This document shows, piece by piece, positions 1 to 11,520 of a DNA stretch of 64,000 nt (position 1 is the first letter of the stretch; the number at the start of each line of letters is the position of its first letter). The notes beneath the pieces are model-generated. The model did not search any database, was not told where the DNA came from, and was given only the letters and a program-made list of their open reading frames with translations. Origin of the DNA: Neostapfia colusana (taxonomy: Eukaryota; Streptophyta; Magnoliopsida; Poales; Poaceae); NCBI GenBank assembly GCA_030760725.1, contig JASWHV010000011.1:16269501-16333500 (forward strand), given 5' to 3'. The translations under genes and the position numbers were made by a program.

Positions 1-232
1 GATGAGGGGAATTTGGGGGAATTTTTGGGGCGGCCAGATTTGGATATTTTATTTATTTTTTCTTTTTCCTTTTTACTTTCATTTATTTTTATTTATTTTC
101 ATTGTTTTCTATTTTATTTCCTTTTATTACTTTATTTGCTTCTATATTTCTCTTTAATTTTTTCTTCATTTTAAATGCTTCTCTACATGAAAAATGTGTG
201 CAATGCATGGTAGTAATTTTGAGGGTGTTACA
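1..232 (-). mobile_element. Edge of a minus-strand gypsy LTR (element H)
   Basis: Read on the minus strand, the sequence inward from 232 starts TGTAACACCCTCAAAA. This matches the style of the LTR starts of elements B and C (TGTAACACCCCAAAA), and it is followed by the same kind of A/T-rich stretch with a GCATTGCA motif. I infer that an LTR retrotransposon lying mostly left of the window ends at 232, inserted in the older LTR remnant that follows. No target duplication can be tested because the other end is outside the window. Confidence 0.4.
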
Positions 233-2023
233 CGGAAGCCATAGCCGCCTGCTCTGCACTCCACGCGCCAGGCGGAGCTGTTCTTCGGTTGATAAAGGTC
301 GCAGTTGGTATGGTGTGGAGCCGTCGAGCCGAGCAGCCGCTGTCTCAATCCCCATTCCCGATCACCTCCATCCTCTCCCGAGCCGCTGCAAGAACTGAAG
401 CTACGTCTACCCTGCAATTCGGATCCGAGGTGAAGTCATCGTCTAATCATGTTAGCTCTATGATTCTACACACCCTAGAGCAGCTCCTCGACGAAGAACC
501 ATCGTAAATCGTTGAGAAAGTGAGCCGTAATACAAGTTTTCCCCGGCCGCCGACATGAAAACCTAGCCGTGCCGTCGAGCTACCATTTGCAAGGGTTTCT
601 ACCCGTTTTAGGCTTCAAAATCTTGTGCCTCGTATCACCCTGGTGCTAGTGGTGCTCTCCCTGACCTGAATAGCCTTCTCCCGAGCGAGACTGACGGCGC
701 CCTAGTGAAGTTTGCCGCTGCCATCGATGGGGAGGTACCTCCGGCCACCTAGAATCGCCACCGACCCCAGCATGTTGTTCCTCGTCAAGTTTTGGGCACA
801 GGCAGCTAAGCATAGGCCGTTTGGAGCACTGGACAGCATCGCCGGCGAGACGCCGCCGCTGCTCCGGCGAGGGGGGGGGGGCGCCCGGGCAGGAGGAAGA
901 CGAAGGTGGGGGCGCGGTCCCACCTGTCGGCGTCTCCTCTCTCGCGTAGGATCAAGGTGTGGCAGGGATCCTTTGTTACTTCGCGCGTTAGACCCCGTAG
1001 CCCCGGATGTGGCTGCGATGCCACTGGCCCATTTTAAACCAGTGGGCCCTGTTGCAAATATTTAAACGTTTCTGTTAGCAAATAAATCCAGAAATTAGTC
1101 AATCTTCCAAATTCAATTGCTCCTAGTAGAATTGCTCAAATAATTCTAAATAAATTCTGGTAGACTAAGCATGTTCCAAAGTTTGCAGTGGTTCAATTTT
1201 CTGAACATAAAAGGTTCAGTATTTTTGTAATTAATTCCTTTAAGCTAACTGCTTGGGAAATTAATTACCCATGTTCTACTAATTGGAAAATTCCCAATGT
1301 TGGTCAGAACACTAATTCAAATACCCTTGATCATCGATAAAGATTTCAAGTCCATTGGACTTTATGTACTGGGTCAAACAGTCTTCCAATTTCCAGTGTT
1401 CATTGAAAATTCGAAAAAGTAAACAGAAACAATTCCAGAATTTCTCCCAATTTGAAAAATCAATTTCTCCCTGTAGACAGCTCGGAAATCTGTGAAACAA
1501 ATGTTAGAACTAGGAAAACCTCCTCTAATGAAATCTTCCTCTGTTAGCTATGGAAAAGCTACAGATTTAGTATAAAAATTCAAAGAAGCTATTTACTTGT
1601 TGGAGCTTTCGAGACCACAAGCTTCCATGAACAATTCTCATTTTTGGCTCGACCCTCCTCATGATACCTAGCCTCCACTGTAAAAATCCCAAAGCCAATT
1701 AAGAATCATTAGTAGCAGTAACTGTAATTAGAAGTTTGATTGTTATAATTTAAATGTCGCTTATCTATATATACTGTTGCATATCATATAGTGACCGAGA
1801 TCGAGGAAGCTCTGGAGGGCTTGGACAGCATTCCTCCAGAAGTTAACTTCCCCTCTGATTCGCAACCAGGCAAGCTCCGGTTTGCATTTAATTGTTTTTA
1901 CAAAGTTTTGATTTGTATCACATATGTCTAGGATGAGATATGTGCATTAATGCTAAGGTGATTGAAACTCCAGTTGGATGACCCCTAAATCCGATGAGGT
2001 ACTGGGTAGTCTACAGCTCGATA
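233..2023 (+). mobile_element. Decayed chromovirus-type LTR fragment
   Basis: Non-coding remnant with the usual plan of the long LTRs in this window: a GC-rich part (about 700-1020) followed by an A/T-rich part. From about 1785 to 2000 it carries a block alignable with 33165-33355 in the LTR at 30745-34699. The block includes a short acidic exon, a GGCAAGC splice-donor-like site and the phrase GTGATTGAAACTCCA. The two LTRs are too different to be the two ends of one recent element. At about 2023 the LTR runs straight into reverse-transcriptase codons, so the primer site, gag and protease were lost by deletion or recombination. The ORFs at 289-507 and 712-1065 are not conserved proteins. Confidence 0.6.
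1792..1869 (+). other. Conserved acidic LTR exon (remnant)
   Basis: A 78-nt open stretch preceded by AG at 1790-1791 and followed by GCAAGC at 1870. It starts and ends in phase 1 and encodes an acidic peptide beginning TEIEEALEGLD. Length, phase and flanks match 33171-33248 in another LTR, and the phase matches the 69-nt exon in elements B and C. The downstream exon is not present here. It is probably a fragment of the LTR-encoded spliced frame described for B and C. Confidence 0.4.
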
Positions 2024-2873
2024 ACAAATATTCACTACCTCGCATCTATATTTTATTCAATCAACTAGTCGGTGCTTAGGTGTTCTCCAAGATGGACATT
2101 CGGTCTGGATATACGAGTTTCTCGCCATGTCCTTTGGTCTCACCAATGCTCCAGCTCACTTCATGTATCTCATGAATTGGGTATTCATGCCAGAATTGGA
2201 CAAGTTCGTTGTGGTCTTCATTGACAACATTTTGGTATATTCCTTGTTGGAGGAGGAACATGCCGAACATTTACATACCATGCTTCAACGATTAAAAGAC
2301 CATAAGATTTATGCCAAGTTCAGCAAGTGCGAGTTTTGGATCAAACAAGTTCCATTTCTTGGGCACATTATATCAGCAGAGGGTATTGTTGTTGATCCAA
2401 GGAAAATTGAGCAGGTGCTAAAATGGAAGTCCCCAAAGTCTGTCCACAAAGTCCGCAGCTTCTTGGGTTTAGCTGGATATTATGGAAGATTCATTCTGAG
2501 CTTTTCAAGGATAGACAAACCAATGAAAAAATTACTGAATAACAGGATTAAATATGTTTGGGATGCATCATGTGAAGAAGCCTTCCAAAGAGTAGTGAAG
2601 CATCTCACAACAGCCCAAATTTAAGCTCAACCGGATACGATGAAGCCATTTGACGTCTATTGTGATGCATATGGTATTGGACTCAGTTGCGTGTTGATGC
2701 AAGACAGTCGTGTGGTCGCGTACGGATCACGCCAACTCAGGAATCGTGAGCAGCATTATCCAACTCATGAGCTTGATCTCGCTGCGGTGGTCCTTGCCTG
2801 GAAGATGTGGAGACATTACTTACTAGGGAACCTAGTACATCTCTACACCGACCACAAGAGTTTGAAGTACATA
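2024..2873 (+). pseudogene. Gypsy reverse transcriptase-RNase H fragment (G, left part)
   Basis: Part of a chromovirus pol. The RT palm follows in order: NKYSLPRI, KMDIRSGY, the MSFGLTNAPAHFMYLMN block and the catalytic-site relative FIDN at about 2218 (normally FIDD, so the second aspartate is replaced). Then come the connection FLGLAGYYGRF and RNase H with VYCDA, THELDLAAVV and YTDHKSLKYI. About 20 codons are missing near 2111 between SGY and the YEFLAMSFG block, with a frame change. Stops occur at about 2078 (TAG) and 2622 (TAA). The frame stops abruptly at 2873, where element A begins. The missing downstream pol is resumed at 29734. Closest relative in the window is element D. Confidence 0.85.
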
Positions 2874-3704
2874 TGTTCGTAACGGTTTTTGCCAAGACAC
2901 GATTCATGGGAGGAACTTTTGCCATGGAGAAAATATTGATAAAACATCATCAGGGAATTGTACAAAATCAGGAGAAACAATTGGGATATCTGCTATCAAG
3001 ACTTAATCTGTGTACTACATTATTTTGGTGCTGAATAGAGAACGTGCATCCAGGGAAAACAGAGAAGTACATGGCTGGCTGCATACGTTATTTAATTCCT
3101 TTAATATTCAAAGTGCATGCAAGGGTAACAGATACGCAGGTGATATATGACAATCTTAGCGCTATCTTTAATGGCATGTTTGGTAAGTATGGGGAGGCCA
3201 GATGTGGAGGTAAAACATGCCAAGTGAAGATATCTTTTATAGCAGGTTTTATGTGTATGGAGAAGCTAGGATATGGAGCCAAAATATGTCTGATTTAGAA
3301 ATGTATTTTTGGCAAGTGTATTACCTGTACGTGAAAGCCTGCTGCTATGCATATATACGTGGCAGGTGCTGGCTGGCAGAAGAGGAATAATTCAATAATC
3401 AAAAACACTATTATCTTTTGCCTTGCTTTTTCTATTTCTCTCTCTGCTCTCATGTTCTGGTGATTTTTCTTCGAATCATCGCTGGACCGTGAATCATGTT
3501 CTAGAGGCGAGCGAATCGATCTAGAACAACCCATTGCTGCTGCGAACTCCGACGGGTTCCATCCCGAGTGAGCGGCACATCGGGTCTTCAAAAGACCTCG
3601 CCGGCTGTCCTACGTATCGCGCTTCCGGCGAGGCTCCTCTGGCGACGTGTCTTGCGTATCGCGCTCGACGTCAGGGGTACACGTGACGTGTTCGTGTGCG
3701 AACA
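2874..3704 (+). repeat. 5' LTR of element A
   Basis: About 831 bp. It starts TGTTCGTAAC and ends GTGCGAACA, giving a short terminal inverted repeat (TGTTCG / CGAACA). Positions 2874 to 3628 are repeated with few differences at 10867-10973 joined to 29088-29733. The primer-site-like sequence follows 7 bp later, which supports the right end. Confidence 0.8.
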
Positions 3705-3711
3705 CACTTTT

Positions 3712-3729
3712 TGGCGACTCCGCTGGGGA
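3712..3729 (+). other. Primer binding site of element A
   Basis: TGGCGACTCCGCTGGGGA lies 8 bp after the LTR end. This motif is common after the 5' LTR of Tat-type plant gypsy elements. I recall it as tRNA-Arg type, but I could not check it against tRNA sequences. Confidence 0.6.
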
Positions 3730-3739
3730 AGAAATCTCC

Positions 3740-6725
3740 ATGGCATCAGCAAGAAAAATCCCCAACCCTGCAGAGATCAACGACGATAACATCATCAAAT
3801 CCCGTTTTGATGAACTATCGGAGGATCAGCGCCAAGCTTTCGAGGCTATCAAGAAGCAGCACTAGGAAGAGATCACCGCTTTGAAGAAGCAGGAGGAGGA
3901 GGACACGGAGACGTTCCTAGCAAGCTTCAAGAAAGATCGCCATGGTGCTATCATCTCTATTGGAGAAGTGAGCGTTCCACCTGTGCTCGTCCAGCCAACC
4001 AAATGTGCTGTGAGTACTAGCAAACTTACTGCAGATCAAATATGCGAGATTGAAAGTCGTATTGCTAGTCATGGTCAGTTTAATTGGAATGCTATGCTAG
4101 AATATTTGGCAGCCAGTAAAAACACGCCTCATGCTTCTACTAGTTGTGCTGGAAATCCCATCCGAGTTGTGTCTTATTCATCGTAACTGTCCAGTGCTGC
4201 GCTGATGAATCCTCATTTTAGTAATAATAGTCAGCTTGCGCATGCATTCCCTAGCCAGGTACAGAATGTGCCTTATTCGGCGGCACCTCCAAATCCGATT
4301 ACTTTCCACAGTAGTACAACATCCACGCCGAACATTTGTTCAGAACCTATAGTAAAAAAATTTTTTAGAAATAATGTTTCTGCAATTGCTGCACCTCAAC
4401 CATCTTCGTCAAACATGGACGAAAGAATGGATGTTTTTAGAGCTGAAATGCAGAAAATGTTGCATGACAACTTCGGAATCGAGCCGAAGCCAGGAAACCA
4501 AATATATCAAAAACCGTATCTGCATTATTTTGACTATGTTCCCTATCCCCAAGGTTATAAGGTACCTGACTTTGCTAAGTTTAATGGGGTACATAATAAA
4601 TAAACACAGGAGCACATTAGCCAATGTTTAGCACAGTTGGGGGAGGCTGGTAGCAATGATCCTTTGAAAGTACGCTTATTCCCTTTGTCTCTTACCGGTA
4701 CAGCTTTTTCATGGTTTTCTTCTTTACCTCCTGGCAGCATTATTAATTGGTATTGTTTAGAAAAGAAGTTCCATGAACTTTTTTACACTGTTGATAATGA
4801 GCTTAAGTTGTCACAACTTACATCTGTTAAACAAAGACATGATGAATCAGTCGCTGATTATGTTAAACGGTTTAGAGATACAAAGAACAGATGCTATAGC
4901 TTGGTGATAACTGAAAAGGATATGGCTGACTTGGTACTTAGTGGTTTAAAAACTCAGATTAGAGAAAAGGTAGAAGGTTATGAATTTTTAGCATTAATCA
5001 GGTCTTGCAGAGGGCATTGGCTCAAGAGAGCCGAAGCAGGGAAACCAAAGATATGTATAGATCAAAAGGTGATCGTTCTCATGTTTACATGGTTGACTGT
5101 GATAGTGAAAGTTCGGACAATGAACATGGAATATATGCTGCTGAATTTGTTTGGCCTTCAAAGGACAAACCTTACACTTGTGATGATCTTAAGCCGATTC
5201 GTAAGAATTGTGAACAGGAGATGGTATTTAGTTTTGACATAGCTAAATGTGATAAAATATTTGATGATCTTCTGAAACATAAATATATTAAAATATCTCA
5301 TACTCTACCGCTGTTTGAGGAATTAAAACGGCGTGCTTACTGAAAATTTCTTAATTCTTTCTCTCACGCTACTAATGATTGCAATGTCTTCCGGCGACAG
5401 ATACAATCGGCTATCAACGATGGACAGTTGAGTTTCATGGACATGCAGATTGACAAGCAACCGTTTCCAATGAACCCTTTAGAGTTGGAAGGAAAGAGAG
5501 TTCTCATTCAGCCTGAGATGGCCAGATATGCTAATAAAACTAATGTTGTTATTAGTGAGCCAAGGGACAGCAAGGACAATGAACAAGTCGCAGCAAGAAA
5601 AGTTGTTTTAGACAAACAGCCCAGCGGCAAAGAGACGCTGAAGATCACCATAAAAAATCTAGTGCATGGGGGGCAAGCAAGAGAGCAGGAACCTGCTATG
5701 TCAAGTTTATCAAACCTAAGAATCCAGAGGTTGGTAAGTGGAAAACTAATGAGATCAAGGCATGCCATAAGCCAGTCTAGCCAACCTTCGATATGCTGTT
5801 GTCCAAATATGCCAATGAAGCGGCCGGTTCCAACTCTAATCGGCCATCACATTATAAGCGACCAAGATCACCTCCAATGGACGAATATTCATCACATCGT
5901 GGGTCGTATGGGCTGGAGGTACTAGGGCCATGGATGGCGTCACCCCCCTACATGCCATACAATTTCAGTGGAGGATGGATGCCGCAGCCTATAGTGAAAA
6001 CCCCATATGCACCATATCATTTCAGTGGAGGATGGGTGCAGCCCCCAGTGGTGCCATATTCCTTTCATCCGGGGTGGACAGCACCTAAGATATCTGCTCA
6101 TGAAAGAATATCGCAGCCTGTCAAAGATCGTTTGAGCTATGACACCAATCGATCATGTAAAAATTTCGAAAACAGAGGTCCCAATAAGGAGTGGCGCCCT
6201 AAGACATCAAGTGCTGAAATTAAGAATCAAGTCTTGGTGCTTAAAAAGCTATTTGGGGAGAAACCAACTGAACCTAGCAGCGTTGCAGCAACTATCCAGC
6301 AAGGTTTTTTGGCCAATGATCATGAAGCTGGCTCTAGCAATGTAACACTGGGTGACTCTAAATATACTCAACCCAGGTGGTGTCCTCCCAGGTTAACAAA
6401 GACTAAAAAGAGGAGGTTGCAACGCATGAGTAACCAAGAAAAAGCAGAGCACGTAGCAGAACAGAGGAGGGATGAATGTTTTAATGAGATTCATCCTATA
6501 TTACCTTCCAAGGTGTGGGTGCCTAGACATGCGGAAACTGCCACGGCTCCCGTGGTTAACACTGCAGTCATTGTACCGCCCAAAGAGAACTGCGCTGATG
6601 ATGATGATGAAGAGATGGTGGATTATGAGAACACTCTGGTGAGGGAAGGTATGGATATTAATATGGTTTATTACTTACCTTCTGAATTTCGTGTCTTAGA
6701 TGAGGAAGGAGAGGTAGCAAGCTGA
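3740..6725 (+). pseudogene. gag: Degenerate gag of element A (Tat lineage)
   Basis: Would encode the structural capsid polyprotein. ATG at 3740 opens MASARKIPNPAEI, 11 bp after the primer site. The frame is broken by TAG at 3863, TAA at 4184 and TAA at 4601, then continues in the same frame through the capsid core. That core has the typical retrotransposon-gag block around 4640-5000 (RLFPLSLTGTAFSWF, SLPPGSI, ESVADYVKRFRD). Frame changes fall near 4990 and 5720, with a further stop at 5341. The downstream part (5793-6725) is rich in proline, tyrosine and tryptophan with repeats of the FSGGW type, then a basic stretch KTKKRRLQRM and an acidic DDDDEEM run before TGA at 6723. No CCHC knuckle is visible. 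The long spacer between capsid and protease is usual for this lineage. Confidence 0.8.
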
Positions 6726-7375
6726 ACCATGGCCCTAAAAACGCCGTCTTCGAGAAGCCAAAAGAACCGGTAAACCACCTGAAGCCATTGTATATCAGGG
6801 GCCATATCAATGGATCACCGGTTTCTAGGATGCTTGTTGATGGTGGCGCAGTGGTGAACCTTATACCGTACTCAGTCTTTAAGAATTTTAAATTAAATGA
6901 AGATTCTCTGATGAAAACAAATATGGTGCTGAATGGGTTTGAAGGCAAAGAGAAGACAAAAGCCAAAGGAGTCCTGAGCGTTGAATTGACCGTGGGGAGT
7001 AAGACTTTGGCTGCAGCCTTATTTGTTGCTGAGGTACAAGGTAATTACAATGTTATTTTAAGCCGTGATTGGCTTCATGCAAACCAGTGCGTGCCATCTA
7101 CTTTGCACCAGTTTTTAATACAGTGGGTCAATGATGAAGTGGAGGTTGTTCATGCGGATAATTCAGCTTGTGTTGCTTTAGCTGATTCATTAGTGGATTG
7201 GCAACATCCCAATGCTACTTGCTTGACAGGCCGTGATTTTTCAGATTTTGATTTTCTCAGTGCCACAAAGAGTGGTTTTGTGCCTATTTCTTTGAAGCAG
7301 ATTGGTAATGATCGGCTCCCACATGCATACTTTAATGGAGCAAAACAAAAAATGGTTGCAAAAGCGGCTTGCTGA
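6726..7375 (+). pseudogene. Aspartic protease region of element A
   Basis: The protease that would cut the polyprotein. After the gag stop the frame changes, and the sequence LYIRGHINGSPVSRMLVDGGAVVNLIP (active-site motif LVDGGA, at about 6833-6850) marks the catalytic aspartate. D-G-G in place of D-S/T-G is usual in Tat elements. A second conserved block, NVILSRDWLHAN, is at about 7047-7082. The frame ends at TGA 7373, and pol continues in another frame. Inactive because of the frame changes on both sides. Confidence 0.75.
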
Positions 7376-8496
7376 TTATCGGTCCAATGAGAACGATATG
7401 TGTGTCTGTAGAAGAGTTAGATGATATGAGCAAGTTGGGTCAAGGTTTTATGTCGGCTGATCCATTAGAAGAAATAGACATAGGAGATGGTCTGGTTCCG
7501 AGGCCGACATTTGTAAACACAAACTTAGAACAAGGCTATAAAAAAATTTTGATCGCACTTTTAAAAGAATATATTGACTGCTTTGCATGGGAATACAACG
7601 AAATGCCTGGCTTAAGCCACGAGCTCGTAAAGCATCGATTGCCTATCAAGGCTTGTTTTAGGCCTCATAAACAGCCGGCCAGGAAGTTCAATCCCAGAAT
7701 GTATGACCATATCAAATAAGAGATCGGTCTTACTAAAAGCTAAGACCTTGTAGGTACGCTGATTGGATTTCTAATATCGTGCCCGTAGAGAAGAAGGGAT
7801 CCAACAAGTTGAGAGTATGCATTGATTTCAGATATTTAAATAGAGCTACACCCAAAATGAGTATCCTATGCCAATAGCCGATATGCTTATTAACAATGCC
7901 TCTGGGCACAAGATTATTAGTTTTCTTGACGGCAACGCGGGTATAACCAAGTATTCATGGCTGAAGAAGATGCATACAAAACAGCTTTTCGCTGCCCTGG
8001 ATTCATTGGTTTATTTGAGTGGATGGTAATGACTTTTGGATTGAAAAATGCTGGTGCCACATACCAGAGAGCTATGAATTTAATTTTTCATGATTTGCTT
8101 GGGGTCCTTCTGGAAGTCTACATTGATGATATGGTTGTGAAATCAGATGCTAATGAACCTCATTTAGCTGATTTGCGCTTGGCCTTTGAGAGAACGAGAA
8201 AGTACGGGCTCAAGATGAATACATTGAAATGTGCATTCGGTGTATCGGCTGGAAAATTCTTGGGTTTTATTATTCATCAACACAGCATAGAAATTGATCC
8301 CAAGAAAATTGAAGCTATACAGCAGGTACATGCCCCGATATGCAAAAAGGACATGCAGAAGTTCCTCGGCAAGGTTAACTATTTGAGGCGGTTTATAGCA
8401 AATCTGTCAGGGAAGGTTAATGCATTTACACCTATTCTTCGGTTAAAAAATGATGACGATTTTGCTTGGGGCGCAAAACAGCAAGATGCATTCTAG
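7369..8496 (+). pseudogene. Reverse transcriptase of element A
   Basis: Copies the element RNA into DNA in the wild-type element. The frame at 7369-7719 holds the pre-RT region with HELVKHRLPI and ARKFNP. 7720-7930 has several stops and frame changes over the first palm motifs (a FLDG block at about 7922). From 7957 the frame is open: AFRCPGFIGLFEW, MTFGLKNAGATYQRAM, the catalytic YIDDMVVKS at about 8119, then FLGFIIHQHSIEIDP and the thumb FLGKVNYLRRFI. TAG at 8494 interrupts the start of RNase H. The family is clear, and the gene is dead. Confidence 0.85.
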
Positions 8497-8988
8497 AAGA
8501 TAAAAAATTGTTTGTCTACTACTCCAGTATTGAAAGCGCCTAGGCATGGAGAGCCTTTTAGGATTTATATTGCGGCGGGGGAAGCCATTATCGGTGCTGT
8601 TTTGACTCAAGAGAATGAAGGTAAAGAGCATGTCATCACTTATTTGAGCCTACGCTTATTGGATGCTGAGACAAGGTACACATTTATTGAGAAGCTATGC
8701 CTGTGTTTATATTATACTTGTACTAAATTAAGGCATTATTTATTATCTAGTATGTGCACTGTAGCTTGTCAAACTGATGTTATTAAACATATGATGCATC
8801 GGCCAATTCTTAGCGGTAGGATTGGTAAATGGGCTTATGCATTGATCGAATACGACTTGGCTTACGAACCCTTAAAATCTATGAAAGGCCAAATTGTTGG
8901 TAATTTCATAGTTGAGCATCGGATTGACAATGAGAATAGTGTTGATATAGATCTTGTCTATTTAATACCGTGGGGGGTTATACTTTGA
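8497..8988 (+). pseudogene. First RNase H of element A
   Basis: Continues in frame after TAG 8494. It contains the gypsy RNase H layout: PFRIYIAAGEAIIGAVLTQE in place of the usual YxDAS start, then TRYTFIEKLCLCLYY for the helix carrying the catalytic glutamate, and LRHYLLSSMCTVACQTD. The first aspartate position reads A (YIAAGE), which is common in the degenerate 'first' RNase H of Tat elements. A base change at the GGGGGG run near 8970 shifts the frame and ends the ORF. Confidence 0.75.
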
Positions 8989-9420
8989 TGGTTCTGTTTG
9001 TAGCAATGGCCAAGGTGTTGGTGTTGTTTATATATCTCCTCATGGTGTTGTTTTTGAAGCCTCATGTCATCTGGAATATTTTTGCACAAATAATCAAGCC
9101 GAATATGAAGCTTTGTTTTTCAGGCTGGAACTTTTACTTGCTATAGGTGCTACGCATATTGAAGCTTGATTCGCTGTTAGTCGTACAACAAGTATCCAGA
9201 GTTTTCCAATGTCTTGATGGATCACTTAGTGTCTATCTCGATAAGCGTCTAGATATTATTTCTGCATAGGATTATTTTAGGATTGCTCATATATATAGAC
9301 AGGATAATCATTTTGCTAATGAGTTAGCACAACAAGCATCAGGCTATCATGTTGATCGTGGTATTTTTCATGTATCATATAAGCCGATATTTGCTCTCGC
9401 TGAAACAGGTAATGCCGAAT
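8960..9420 (+). pseudogene. Second RNase H (aRNH type) of element A
   Basis: In the frame after the shift the sequence reads YFDGSVCSNGQGVGVVY (about 8978-9028), then NNQAEYEALFF (about 9091-9123), and LDSLLVVQQVS (about 9166-9198) in another frame. These are the D, E and D motifs of the extra archaeal/plant-like RNase H known from Tat-lineage elements. TGA near 9168 and TAG near 9270 break it. It lies between the first RNase H and integrase, as expected. Confidence 0.75.
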
Positions 9421-10715
9421 TAAAACCCATGGATTCGGTTGTTGCTAAAGAATCTGGTGCAGGGAATGACAAAGATTGGAGGACCCCTATCATTGAATAT
9501 TTACAGAATCCTAGCAGGAAAACAGATAGGGCTGTTCGGCGGCTGGCTTTTAAATACACATTGATAGATAATGAACTCTACCGTGGAACAGTTGATGGTA
9601 TTCTTTTGAAGTGCTTAGACGAAGATCAGGCAAGGGTTTCCATGGGAGAGGTACACGAAGGTATTTGTGGTACCCATCAGTCAGCCCATAACACGTGCAG
9701 GATTCTATTGGCCAACGATGATCAATGATTGTTTCAGATATTATAAAGGTTGTGAAGCTTGTCAAAAATTTGATGACATCCAGTTGGCTCCTGCTGCTAT
9801 GTTACAACCTATTATAAAGCCGTGGCCATTCCGTGGTTGGGGATTGGATTTCATTAGTATGAGTCATCCTTCTTCTTCAAAAGGGCATCGGTTCGTGTTG
9901 GTAGCCACTGATTATTTTACGAAGTGGTCAGAAGAAGTACCTCTCAGGAATATAACTCACAAAGTGGTGATACACTTCTTGACCGAGCCTATTATACACA
10001 GATTTGGTGTGCCACAGACCCTGTCTACAGATCAGGGAACATCATTCATGGCAAAAGAGGTAAGAGAGTTTGCTGAATCCTATAAAATAAAGTTGCTCAA
10101 TTCATCTCCTTATTATGCGCAAGCTAATGGACAAGCTGAATCTAGCAACAAAGTTTTAATCAAGCTCATCAAAAAGAAAATAGAAGATCATCGAAAGAAG
10201 TGGCATGAAATATTATCTGAGGCTTTATGGGCACATAGAATTTCAAGGCACGGTGCTACAAAGGTAACTCCCTATGAGCTTCTGTGTGGGCAAGAAGCCG
10301 TCTTACCTGTGGAGGTAAATCCGGCTGCATTGAGGTTTGCTAAGCAAGATGACCTATCGGCAACAGAATTTCATAATTTGATGATGGATAATATTGATGA
10401 GGTTGCCGATAAGCGTTTGCTTGCTATGAAAGAAATAGAGAAGGAGAAGATACGGGTAGCAAGGGCCTACAATAAGAAGGTGAAATTAAATAGTTTTCAG
10501 GTTGGTGATCTAGTGTGGAAGGTAATTCTACCAATTGGTTCAAAGGATAGAAAATTTGGCAAATGGTCACCAAGTTGGGAAGGTCCTTTCAATATTGTGA
10601 GAGTAGTCCTTGGAACTCATATCTGATAGAATCTATGAAAGGGGATTTATTATCTCGAGCACTCAATGGAAAATACCTGAAGAAGTTCTACCCGAGCATG
10701 TGGCAAGAAGCTTAG
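9421..10715 (+). pseudogene. Integrase of element A
   Basis: Would insert the DNA copy into the genome. The N-terminal H2C2 zinc finger spans a frameshift near 9690 (HEGICGTHQSAH in one frame, then CEACQK in the next, from 9667). The core is open, with D61 (GLDFISM), D122 (STDQGTS) and E158 (GQAESSN), numbered from 9667. The spacing of 35 residues between D122 and E158 is the canonical DX35E. The C-terminal GDLVWK / WEGPF region follows. A frame change near 10614 separates the last part (ALNGKYLKKFYPS), which ends at TAG 10715. No chromodomain is seen. Confidence 0.85.
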
Positions 10716-10866
10716 ATGTGTGCATGGCCGATACATAATTAATCCTTAAAGTATATGGCTGATATGCAGTTATCGCCCTAAGAATGTATGGCCGATGGGA
10801 TTGGCATCGTCCTTAGGCAATTGTTTTCTGGTTATGCAAGCTACACCAGGAAACAGGGGGGGCATG
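10716..10866 (+). other. 3' untranslated region and polypurine tract of element A
   Basis: Non-coding stretch after integrase. It ends in AGGAAACAGGGGGGG (10848-10862), the polypurine tract priming plus-strand DNA, with CATG before the LTR start at 10867. Confidence 0.7.
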
Positions 10867-10973
10867 TGTTCGTAACGGTTTTTGCCAAGACACGATTCCT
10901 GGGAGGAACTTTTGCCATGGAGAAAATATTGATAAAACATCATCAGGGAATTGTACAAAATCAGGAGAAACAA
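10867..10973 (+). repeat. 3' LTR of element A, first 107 bp
   Basis: Repeats 2874-2980 with one visible difference, then is cut by element B. The last five bases AACAA (10969-10973) are the target duplication of B and recur at 29083-29087. Confidence 0.9.
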
Positions 10974-11360
10974 TGCAACACCCCAAAACTGGTTAAGAGG
11001 GGAATTTAAAAATTTTTGGAAGTATTGCATGTGGTGCAAAAATTCAAATTCAAACTGGAATTCAAATTAAACTCAAAACAGAAATGAAAAAGAAAAAGAA
11101 AAAAATAAACCTCCCCGGCCAGTGGGCCGAAATCCACCAGCCGGCCCACTCACCCCGCACAAGCCCGCAGCCGCGCGCCCCCCTCTTTCTTGCTGACGTG
11201 TGGGGCCCGCCATCCTTCTTCCTCCTCGCGCCCGCGCTCGGCCGGCCGGGACTCTTCTCACCTCCGAATCAAAACCGCCCAGGATACTCGCGTATCCCAG
11301 CCGAATTTCGGTTCTGGACGATGCAAACTCGATCACTACCGAACGCCGCCCCTCCCCGGC

Positions 11361-11368
11361 TATATAAA
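11361..11368 (+). promoter_or_regulatory. TATA box of element B 5' LTR
   Basis: TATATAAA in a GC-rich setting (CCCGGCTATATAAACACC). The same box at the same place is at 26046-26053 in the 3' LTR and TATAAAAA at 40450-40457 and 49644-49651 in element C. Transcription probably starts about 30 bp downstream. Confidence 0.75.
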
Positions 11369-11520
11369 CACCGGCATCTACCCGATTTTCACCCACGATC
11401 AGCCGCTTTTCTTTCCGGTGAGAACCCGAGTTTCTCTGGCCAATTTTGCTCGATCTTCGCTCGGGATTTTTGATCTAACGCGCTGATCTTGATCCACCGC
11501 CTCCGGGGAACCACGCAGGT

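Noticed and set aside
712..1065. 117-codon ORF in the left LTR remnant
   Set aside because: GC-rich stretch inside an LTR, no conserved motif, overlapping ORFs on both strands of the same kind.
11084..11486. Overlapping ORFs upstream and around the TATA box (also 25806-26171, 40163-40690, 49363-49779)
   Set aside because: They cross the promoter, run in several frames and both strands, and reflect base composition rather than protein.
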